Below are positions 1-4,578 of a DNA stretch of 8,572 bases, one piece after another. A model generated the notes under the pieces. The model was not told the DNA's origin and did not search any database. It worked only from the letters and a program-made list of their open reading frames with translations. Both the position numbers and the translations under genes were made by a program. The DNA is from Candidatus Uhrbacteria bacterium RIFCSPHIGHO2_02_FULL_53_13 (GTDB taxonomy: Bacteria > Patescibacteriota > Patescibacteriia > UBA9934 > UBA11717). Position 1 is the first letter of the stretch, and each line of letters begins with the position of its first letter. Location of the stretch: assembly GCA_001791035.1 (NCBI GenBank), contig MGDX01000014.1, forward strand, positions 1 through 8,572, in the 5' to 3' direction.

Positions 1-260
1 TGAAAACCGGCAAGGTGTCACAAGTGTTTGTGACGTTGGTGTACACGATCGGTCGCGTGGATCCGGTGTTGCTTGATGTGCGCGGTGACAAAGGAGAGGA
101 TTTGACGTCTACGGCGAAAGAGCGTTTTGATCTTCGGATAGAAAAAATTGTCGAGATGTTTAATCTGCGTCGTCCCATCTATCGCAACTTGGCGGTGTAT
201 GGCCCGTTTGGACGCAACGATGCGCCATGGGAGTCGAGCGGTCATGAGAACGTGCCTTGA
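1..260 (+). CDS. metK: S-adenosylmethionine synthetase, C-terminal part (5' end outside window)
   Basis: Enzyme that makes S-adenosylmethionine from methionine and ATP in the cytoplasm; it supplies methyl groups to the cell. The reading frame is open from base 3 at the left edge, so only about the last 85 codons of a protein usually near 380-400 residues are present. The tail is diagnostic: 'FDLRIEKIVEMFNLR' followed by 'RPIYRNLAVYGPFGR' and 'PWE' matches the conserved MetK C-terminus (LRRPIY...YGHFGR...WE). The usual His of 'YGHFGR' is Pro here. The first in-window GTG at 15 is an internal codon. The last residues, ENVP and the TGA, are encoded by the left arm and loop of a palindromic repeat (246-275), so the repeat defines the end of the protein. 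No U-tract terminator follows directly. Identification is firm; only the part in the window can be described. Confidence 0.93.
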   Translation, partial: KTGKVSQVFVTLVYTIGRVDPVLLDVRGDKGEDLTSTAKERFDLRIEKIVEMFNLRRPIYRNLAVYGPFGRNDAPWESSGHENVP

Positions 261-322
261 GGCACGTTCGAACCGTGAGACGGGTTCTTCGATGTGCGCA
301 GAATGCGCACCGAAGAACCCCA
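246..322. repeat. Two-hairpin palindromic repeat, copy 1 (overlaps metK stop)
   Basis: The unit contains a perfect 9-bp hairpin (GAACGTGCC 248-256, loop TTGA, GGCACGTTC 261-269). A second, stronger hairpin follows: GGGTTCTTCG 282-291 pairs with 311-320, then GTGCGCA 294-300 pairs with 304-310 after a 2-nt bulge, with a GAA loop. The 30 bases 246-275 are identical to 346-375. Neither hairpin is followed by a U tract, so a classical terminator is not shown; transcript 3'-end protection or a mobile palindromic element is possible. Confidence 0.85.
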
Positions 323-345
323 GGGCACGCATGTGTGCAGGTAAA

Positions 346-422
346 GAGAACGTGCCTTGAGGCACGTTCGAACCGATTGACGGGCACCTCGATGTGCGCA
401 GAATTGCGTACCGGAGTACCCC
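346..422. repeat. Two-hairpin palindromic repeat, copy 2
   Basis: Direct duplicate of the 246-322 unit, displaced by exactly 100 bp. The first hairpin (348-356 with 361-369) is perfectly conserved. The second (around 382-420) keeps the GTGCGCAGAA core at 394-403 but its outer stem has mismatches, so it is degenerate compared with copy 1. The 23-nt connector between copies (323-345) contains a small hairpin, GCACGC/GTGTGC at 325-338. Confidence 0.8.
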
Positions 423-431
423 GTGAATCAG

Positions 432-516
432 GTCACGAAGCAATCTATGTGCCAGGAGGTTGCTTTACTGCGTTCGCAATGACAATCTGAAGGGATGTCC
501 GCAATGACGGACAGAT
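432..516. repeat. Dispersed palindromic repeat (CGAAGCAATCT family) with tail hairpin
   Basis: Left half 'CACGAAGCAATCT' (434-446) and right half 'TTGCTTTACTGCGTTCGC' plus AATGAC (to 483) are the two arms of a repeat family seen again near 1773, 2522, 6028 and 6364. The tail GAAGGGATG...CAATGAC with a GTCCG/CGGAC hairpin (497-501 with 508-512) resembles the tail at 2618-2635. Together with the two-hairpin repeats it accounts for most of the gene-free stretch 261-566. Confidence 0.75.
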
Positions 517-551
517 CGCCATAACGGAAGAAGCATGCGAGCGTCAAGAGA

Positions 552-560
552 TGCTATACT
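552..560 (+). promoter_or_regulatory. Extended -10 promoter (TGCTATACT)
   Basis: TG-N-TATACT at 552-560 matches an extended -10 element. No good -35 hexamer sits 17 bp upstream, which extended -10 promoters tolerate. The expected start of transcription, about 7 nt after the hexamer, falls on or next to the ATG at 567, and no Shine-Dalgarno fits between. This suggests a leaderless mRNA for the gene that follows. Confidence 0.55.
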
Positions 561-566
561 TTCCTC

Positions 567-1337
567 ATGGCGAGGACAAAGAAACACAAACACATCATTG
601 GCACCACAATCGTACTAGGGTGCGTAGTCATTTTGCTTGGGTTCCTTGTTTTTTTTGATTCAGATCCGGAGCAACAGACGATACAAAGCGACGACGGCGT
701 TTTCTCTCTCTTTGGAGATTTTCCATCGTCGTTGTCTGTGAGCATCGTGCGCGATGCAGGCGCGTCCACGCAGTCGTGGACGGCGATCGTTGGTGACGTG
801 TACGTCGTCAACCCCGATGGCGTGCAACTTCCGCAGTTTGTGGATGTTCGCATGCGTGCGGACGGGCGATCGCCCGAGCGCACTTATGCGATTGCGTATT
901 TTGATTCCGAGCGCGGCTACTGGACGCCGCTTGTCACACGGCACGATACAACGCTCGATCAATTTTCCGCGCGGACCAATCACTTTTCACATTGGGCACT
1001 CGTGCAACAACCGGCCGTCACCATTGTCGGTGTGGACATGGACGCGTTTTTGGACGAGGCACTTCGTGCGGCGCCGCCCGGAGCTACCGCGTATCGCGTT
1101 GATGTGGCGTACGCGACCGTGGACGGGGATTACGTGCTCCATACATCAGCCGCGGCTACGGGTCGTTGCGCGGAATCGGCAACGATGGTCGAGCAAGAGA
1201 TGATTACGTCGCGCGAAACGTCCGCGCCGATTTTGGTGGGAGATGTAGAACTGCAGGGGATCATTCGAGCGATCGTCACATGGAACGTTGGAACGGGATG
1301 CGCTGATCTGGTGTCAAAAATATCCACAACCCCATGA
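567..1337 (+). CDS. Membrane-anchored extracytoplasmic protein with ZU5-like region
   Basis: 256 residues, function unknown. The basic N-terminus (MARTKKHKH) and hydrophobic segment at about 10-30 form a signal anchor, placing the rest outside the membrane. Residues about 57-147 show a ZU5-like pattern: 'GDVYVVNPDGVQLPQFVDV', then 'AIAYFDSERGYW' and 'ARTNHFSHWALV', resembling the Y.l.P.G...P / W..l / HFS.fal signature of ZU5-type beta-sandwiches. This is a family-pattern judgement by eye. The C-terminal part (150-256) is unrecognised; its only two cysteines, C201 and C245, could form a disulfide outside the cell. The ATG at 567 is chosen because the extended -10 TGCTATACT lies just before it and the anchor starts at once. 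It stops at 1337, ten bases before the next promoter-like element, so the next gene may be transcribed separately. Confidence 0.75.
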   Translation: MARTKKHKHIIGTTIVLGCVVILLGFLVFFDSDPEQQTIQSDDGVFSLFGDFPSSLSVSIVRDAGASTQSWTAIVGDVYVVNPDGVQLPQFVDVRMRADGRSPERTYAIAYFDSERGYWTPLVTRHDTTLDQFSARTNHFSHWALVQQPAVTIVGVDMDAFLDEALRAAPPGATAYRVDVAYATVDGDYVLHTSAAATGRCAESATMVEQEMITSRETSAPILVGDVELQGIIRAIVTWNVGTGCADLVSKISTTP

Positions 1338-1346
1338 ACACATTTT

Positions 1347-1355
1347 TGATATACT
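1347..1355 (+). promoter_or_regulatory. Extended -10 promoter (TGATATACT)
   Basis: TG-A-TATACT at 1347-1355 lies in the 39-bp gap between the ZU5-like gene and the small membrane protein gene. Transcription would begin near 1362, leaving a 15-nt A-rich leader (AAATAAATAAATCGT) before the ATG at 1377. The GGAGA at 1356-1360 would be upstream of the transcript start and is too far from the ATG to act as a usual Shine-Dalgarno site. Confidence 0.5.
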
Positions 1356-1376
1356 GGAGACAAATAAATAAATCGT

Positions 1377-1616
1377 ATGCCTCCAAAAAAGAACGCTCCT
1401 TCCAAGCGCCGAATGACAAAGCACGCTTTGAGCCAGCCCGTTGAGTGCGCGACGTGCCATCCGGTGTCCGGTGCCCACATTGTGGTGATGCTTCTTGTGA
1501 CGGTTTTCGCTCTTGCCGCCGTGCTCATGACGGCGGTGACTGTGATGAGCCAACAGCAACAGCAAATGGCCGTGCAGGCGGCCGTGATCAACGGGCTGGA
1601 AGCGCCGGTACAATAA
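1377..1616 (+). CDS. Small single-pass membrane protein with CATCH motif
   Basis: 79 residues, no family recognised. The N-terminus is strongly basic (MPPKKNAPSKRRMTKH), then comes 'ECATCHPVSGAH' with C24, C27 and H28, a hydrophobic helix at about 34-56, a Q5 run at 59-63 and a short tail. The basic start suggests N-in/C-out topology, which would put the CxxCH on the cytoplasmic side; there it could bind a metal but is not an obvious c-type haem site, because haem c is attached outside the membrane. It is accepted as a gene because of the clear basic/hydrophobic protein pattern, its own extended -10 element and the lack of a better overlapping frame. A frame-shifted ORF at 1445-1633 is a shadow. 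Confidence 0.65.
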   Translation: MPPKKNAPSKRRMTKHALSQPVECATCHPVSGAHIVVMLLVTVFALAAVLMTAVTVMSQQQQQMAVQAAVINGLEAPVQ

Positions 1617-1620
1617 AAAG

Positions 1621-1629
1621 TTATCCACA
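1621..1629 (+). promoter_or_regulatory. Consensus DnaA-box-like 9-mer TTATCCACA
   Basis: Exact match to the E. coli type DnaA box, 4 nt after the stop of the small membrane gene. A one-mismatch relative, ATATCCACA, is at 1320-1328 at the end of the preceding gene. Isolated boxes occur outside origins, and no dnaA, dnaN or clustered box array is seen here, so function is uncertain. Confidence 0.3.
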
Positions 1630-1672
1630 ATGAGCGTCTCGACAGGTGCTCGTTTTGTGATAAGGTTCTGTC

Positions 1673-1731
1673 CATGGCGCCTTGAAAGCTCGCCATGTCG
1701 CCTACGGACGGCCTGGCAGGCTTTCAGGGCG
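1673..1731. other. Stem-loop region with two competing pairings
   Basis: Two mutually exclusive folds can be drawn. One is a 7-bp hairpin CATGGCG 1673-1679 with CGCCATG 1691-1697. The other is a 12-position stem, 1678-1689 with 1720-1731 (one G-U), with a further GCCA/TGGC pairing at 1692-1695 and 1715-1718. The sequence after it, TTTGGAATAAA, is not a strong U tract. It may be a leaky terminator for the upstream gene, an attenuator-like leader for the cyclophilin gene, or just another palindromic repeat. Confidence 0.5.
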
Positions 1732-1770
1732 TTTGGAATAAATAGAGGTTGGATGTTGATAGAAGACAGT

Positions 1771-1826
1771 TTGTCATTGCTTCGTCGAATTGCTTCGATA
1801 GCTCGCAACGGAGCTCGCAATGACAA
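1771..1826. repeat. Dispersed palindromic repeat before cyclophilin gene
   Basis: Ends form a 10-bp inverted repeat, TTGTCATTGC (1771-1780) with GCAATGACAA (1817-1826). The interior has TTGCTTCGATAGCTCGCAA, related to the CGAAGCAA core of the other copies. An in-frame ATG at 1820 falls inside this repeat and is therefore a poor start candidate for the next gene. Confidence 0.75.
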
Positions 1827-1849
1827 ACCGGGAGCCAAAAGCACATATG

Positions 1850-2512
1850 ATGAAAAAAACCATTTCTCTTACTCTTCTCTCACTTGCGCTGATTGGCGCG
1901 GGCTGTAGTGCGGCGCCTGCCGACAAAACGTCAAACATCAACGAAGATCTTGAAGCGGCGATTCGCCAACAATCAGAAGCCTCTATGGAAATTGCATCAA
2001 CCGTGACGCTCGCGGAACTTACATCCATTCCAACTTCGTTTCCGGGCGTATTGCCGGTGGAACAGCGTGTGGGAAAGACGGCAGTTATCAAAACGAGCCG
2101 CGGCGACATTACGGTCGCACTCGAGGGCAATCTTACGCCAAAAACCGTGAGCAACTTTATCGCTTTGGCGCATACGGGATTCTACGACGGACTCACGTTT
2201 CATCGTCGTGAAGAAGGGTTTGTGATTCAGGGCGGCGACCCCAATGGCAACGGCTCGGGCGGTTCGGGGTACACGGTGGATGCGGAGATTGTGCCCGAAT
2301 TGAGGCACGAGGCGTATGTGATTGCTACGGCTCGCTTGGCCGATCAGGTGAATCCGACGCGAGCGTCGAGCGGAAGTCAGTTTTATATTACGCTTGCGGC
2401 CGCGCCGTTTTTGGACGGAGCGTACACGGTGTTTGGCCGCGTCATTGACGGCACGGATGTGGTGGATGCCATTTTAGTTGGCGATGAAATTGTGACTGTA
2501 GAGATTCGGTAG
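1850..2512 (+). CDS. Lipoprotein-type cyclophilin (peptidyl-prolyl cis-trans isomerase)
   Basis: Catalyses cis-trans isomerisation of X-Pro bonds; here predicted to work outside the cytoplasmic membrane as a folding factor. From ATG 1850 the protein has 220 residues: MKKTISLTLLSLALIGAGC is a lipoprotein-like signal with the candidate lipidated Cys at 19 (position -3 is Gly, so the lipobox is imperfect). A linker of about 60 residues follows, then the cyclophilin domain from about 78 to the end. Conserved landmarks are 'TFHRREEGFVIQGGDPNG' (R119, F124, Q127, matching CypA R55, F60, Q63) and 'SGSQFYITL' (F178, matching F113). The CypA W121 position is Phe and H126 is Tyr. ATG 1847 is an equally possible start with GGGAG at 1830-1834; the ATG at 1820 is rejected because it lies in a repeat and would bury the signal peptide. 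Confidence 0.92.
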   Translation: MKKTISLTLLSLALIGAGCSAAPADKTSNINEDLEAAIRQQSEASMEIASTVTLAELTSIPTSFPGVLPVEQRVGKTAVIKTSRGDITVALEGNLTPKTVSNFIALAHTGFYDGLTFHRREEGFVIQGGDPNGNGSGGSGYTVDAEIVPELRHEAYVIATARLADQVNPTRASSGSQFYITLAAAPFLDGAYTVFGRVIDGTDVVDAILVGDEIVTVEIR

Positions 2513-2521
2513 AATGGGTGT

Positions 2522-2636
2522 CGTTGCGAGGGAGCTCCGTTGCGAGCGTAGCGAAGCAACCTGCGACCGAAGCAATCTTACGCCAGCATAGATTGCTTCA
2601 CTACGTTCGCAATGACAGAAGGGATGGTCACAATGA
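2522..2636. repeat. Compound dispersed palindromic repeat after cyclophilin gene
   Basis: Contains left-arm copies GTTGCGAGCGTAGCGAAGCA (2539-2558) and GACCGAAGCAATCTT (2565-2579), then the inverse arm AGATTGCTTCACTACG...CGCAATGAC (2589-2615) and the GAAGGGATGGTCACAATGAC tail. The two arms can pair over about 25 bases. It lies entirely between the cyclophilin stop and the terminator, so it is transcribed as the 3' untranslated part of that mRNA. Confidence 0.85.
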
Positions 2637-2640
2637 CAAA

Positions 2641-2680
2641 AAAGTGACGCCGCGCAGGAAGGCCTACGCGGCGTTTTCAT
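2641..2680. terminator. Bidirectional intrinsic terminator between convergent genes
   Basis: Perfect 8-bp G+C-rich stem ACGCCGCG (2647-2654) with CGCGGCGT (2667-2674) and a 12-nt loop. On the + strand it is followed by TTTTCATT. On the - strand it is followed by CACTTTTTTG (from the run of six A at 2638-2643). It lies directly after the kinase stop codon and 134 bp after the cyclophilin stop, and serves both. Confidence 0.85.
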
Positions 2681-4449
2681 TAAAACTTGACGAAGATCTT
2701 TGGGTTTTCGCCCTCCAAGATTTTCACCGTCCGTGTCTGTGTTGACACGGGAGTGCACACCTCGCACACAAACTCCAGTGTGTGCGGACCGGTGCGTAGA
2801 CGCTCGCCAAGGAGCGGCGTCGTTCCGACCAACGCGCCGTCAACGCGCACCTCTGCGATTGGTCGGCTCGTGAGGGCGACTGTGCCAAAGGTGGGTGGAG
2901 CCGCAACCGGTGTGGGTGCAGGTGTTGGTGCCGCGCGCGGCGTGCGCTCAAGGCGCGGCGTTGGCGCCGGCGTTGCACGCGCGACGGGCGTGGTGGGCAC
3001 AGGCGTCGGAGTTGCCATCGCACGCGGTGGCGTTACAACCGGCGGCGTCGTCGTCGGCGTCGTCGCTTCAACCGCCAGCGAACCGGTGCTCGGTTCCTCG
3101 GGCACAATCGTGCCGGGCGACTGTGCTCCGCCAACCTCGCTCATCGGCGCGTTTTGCTTGCGCGCGTCAAAGAGCGCAAGCAGTGACACGGCGATCATCA
3201 CGATCGCCACCGCGCTCAACATCAAAGCCAGAACGATGCGCAGTTCGCGCCTCTTTGGCTTGCGAGGGCGAGACGTAAACGCGCGCGTGCGCTTTGGCTC
3301 GGGGTGCTGCCGTTTTGCAGGAGGCGCCAACCGTTCCGGAGCCGCGACCTCGCCCGCAGGCGTGATCGTCGTCACCTGGAACAACGACAGATCTTCCGCC
3401 GATACACCGGCGTGCGCAACAGCACGGTCGAGCAGTGACGTCGAGTAGCTCGAGAGCCACTCGCGCAGTGTCGGTCCGCTCAAGTGAGTTGCAACCCGCA
3501 TCAGCTCGCTCGACAGCATGTTCGCCGAAGCGATGCGCTTGGCTAGTTCCTTCTTTGTCGCTTGCAGAAACACCTCTACAAACTGCGGGTGTTCTCGGCG
3601 CAGAGTAGCCTCTGCGAACGCATGGTCACAGCGCAGAATAGCCTGCATGGTTGGCAGGACCTGCCCCGATGGGTCTTCATTCTTGTTATCCGAGCCAAAC
3701 GCGAACTTACCGGTGAGCGCGTGAAACAGCACCATCGCCACCGCGAACACGTCCGATCGGCAGTCAAGCGTATGCCCAAGCGTCTGTTCGGGCGACATGT
3801 ACGCGGCCGTGCCGCGCGCGATGCCGGTCTGCGTAACGCTCTGATTGGAGGCGGCCTTGGCGATGCCAAAGTCCGCCACCTTTACTTGTCCATGCCGGCC
3901 AATCAATATGTTGGCTGGCTTGATGTCGCGGTGAACCAAGTTGAGCGGCTGTCCATCGCGCTCAAACGTGTGCGCGTAGTACAGGCCGTCACATACGGCG
4001 CACATGATCTCGACGATTACGGACGCCGGCAATGTGACGTGCTCTCTCGTGCATCGCTCCAAGATGCGCTCGAACGACCAGCCGTCTACATACTCCATGG
4101 TGTAGTACGGCTGTCCGCCCTCGATGCCGCAATCAAACATCGACACGAGGTTTGGGTGCTGGAGCAAACCGCCCAGCTTGACCTCGTTCATGAAGAGCTC
4201 TCGCTGGGTGACATCGCGCATCAACTGCGCGTGCAGGAGCTTGAGGGCGATTTCCTTGCAAAAGCCCATCTCGCCCGTTTGCTCCACCAAGAATACGGTG
4301 GCCATTCCGCCCTCGCCGAGCTTGCGAATCAGGCGATAACGGCCAAAGGTGTATCGCCTCGATTCGCTCGGCAGAACGGCCTGGTCGCCCGTCCCCAAAT
4401 CAAACACAATTTCAGATTCCGTCGTGTCGTTTACTCTCACGTCGGTCAT
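2680..4449 (-). CDS. Transmembrane Ser/Thr protein kinase with C-terminal PEGA domain
   Basis: Hanks-type kinase that would phosphorylate Ser/Thr of cytoplasmic proteins in response to an outside signal. From ATG 4449 it has 589 residues. The kinase domain is at about 37-325: glycine loop GEGGMATVF (45-53), Lys70 in ALKLL, Glu89, HRDIKPANIL with catalytic D175, DFG D193, and a Thr-containing activation loop ending in YMSPEQ. Sequence to 400 is basic and Pro-rich; one helix (about 405-427) crosses the membrane; a Pro/Thr/Ala stalk (about 440-520) leads to a PEGA-like domain ('VALTSRPIAEVRVDGALVG', 'TGPHTLEF') running to the end, with a CEVC pair at 562-565. All main catalytic residues are present, so it should be active. 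ATG 4449 is preferred to GTG 4467 because AGGA lies 6 nt upstream and the GTG overlaps the -10 hexamer. Kinase-TM-PEGA is a layout familiar from Myxococcota. Confidence 0.95.
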   Translation of the reverse strand: MTDVRVNDTTESEIVFDLGTGDQAVLPSESRRYTFGRYRLIRKLGEGGMATVFLVEQTGEMGFCKEIALKLLHAQLMRDVTQRELFMNEVKLGGLLQHPNLVSMFDCGIEGGQPYYTMEYVDGWSFERILERCTREHVTLPASVIVEIMCAVCDGLYYAHTFERDGQPLNLVHRDIKPANILIGRHGQVKVADFGIAKAASNQSVTQTGIARGTAAYMSPEQTLGHTLDCRSDVFAVAMVLFHALTGKFAFGSDNKNEDPSGQVLPTMQAILRCDHAFAEATLRREHPQFVEVFLQATKKELAKRIASANMLSSELMRVATHLSGPTLREWLSSYSTSLLDRAVAHAGVSAEDLSLFQVTTITPAGEVAAPERLAPPAKRQHPEPKRTRAFTSRPRKPKRRELRIVLALMLSAVAIVMIAVSLLALFDARKQNAPMSEVGGAQSPGTIVPEEPSTGSLAVEATTPTTTPPVVTPPRAMATPTPVPTTPVARATPAPTPRLERTPRAAPTPAPTPVAAPPTFGTVALTSRPIAEVRVDGALVGTTPLLGERLRTGPHTLEFVCEVCTPVSTQTRTVKILEGENPKIFVKF

Positions 4450-4465
4450 GTAAGGTCCTGGTTTC

Positions 4466-4494
4466 ACGCTAGCTCATTTTGGGTGAAGTGTCAA
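4466..4494 (-). promoter_or_regulatory. Promoter of the kinase gene
   Basis: On the - strand, a perfect TTGACA (4494-4489) is followed by a 17-bp spacer and TAGCGT (4471-4466), a weak -10 matching 3 of 6 consensus positions. Transcription would start near 4459, and AGGA (4459-4456) would sit at the very 5' end of the mRNA. The strong -35 and exact spacing support it; the poor -10 suggests low basal activity or need for an activator. Confidence 0.55.
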
Positions 4495-4513
4495 CGTGGG
4501 AAGCAAGGGTGAT

Positions 4514-4541
4514 GTATCAAGTATCAAGTATCAGGTATCAT
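4514..4541. repeat. Four tandem 7-bp units (GTATCAN) in divergent intergenic region
   Basis: GTATCAA, GTATCAA, GTATCAG and GTATCAT follow one another without gaps, with a further GTATG fragment after. The array lies 20 bp upstream of the kinase -35 and 38 bp upstream of the nuclease start codon, in the only shared control region of the two genes. It may be a regulator-binding array or a slippage-prone tract. Confidence 0.8.
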
Positions 4542-4578
4542 GTATGCGGCTTTGCGAATGTTAGAGGTTTTATAAGAC

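Noticed and set aside
261..280. tRNA T-arm look-alike (CACG-TTCGAAC-CGTG)
   Set aside because: The T-arm consensus fits, but no acceptor, D or anticodon arms surround it. The upstream sequence is metK coding and the motif comes from the palindromic repeat.
246..422. Short CRISPR array
   Set aside because: Only two repeat units, each about 77 bp with internal hairpins, and a 23-nt connector; no cas genes and no third copy.
18..443. 141-residue - strand ORF
   Set aside because: Covers the antisense of metK and the repeats; its protein has no family features and is an artefact of palindromic repeat sequence.
1..566. SAM riboswitch linked to metK
   Set aside because: The structures are downstream of metK, are simple palindromes and are duplicated; no SAM-I/II/III core motif is visible.
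1452..1463. Cytochrome c haem-binding site (CATCH)
   Set aside because: The protein lacks a secretion signal before the motif; predicted topology leaves it in the cytoplasm, where haem c is not attached.
1617..1772. Replication origin
   Set aside because: Only one exact DnaA box, no AT-rich unwinding element and no dnaA or dnaN nearby.
2518..2745. 75-residue + strand ORF after the cyclophilin gene
   Set aside because: Translation of the dispersed repeat, the terminator and kinase antisense; a typical spurious repeat-derived protein.
2687..3448. 253-residue + strand ORF, Gly/Val/Thr-rich
   Set aside because: Complement of the Pro/Thr-rich stalk and PEGA codons of the kinase, which give a low-complexity antisense frame.
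4450..4467. GTG start for the kinase at 4467
   Set aside because: It overlaps the predicted -10 hexamer, while ATG 4449 has AGGA at proper spacing.
3562..4512. 316-residue + strand ORF opposite the kinase
   Set aside because: It is antisense to a kinase domain with intact motifs and its translation shows no domain; the open frame is a coding-bias shadow.
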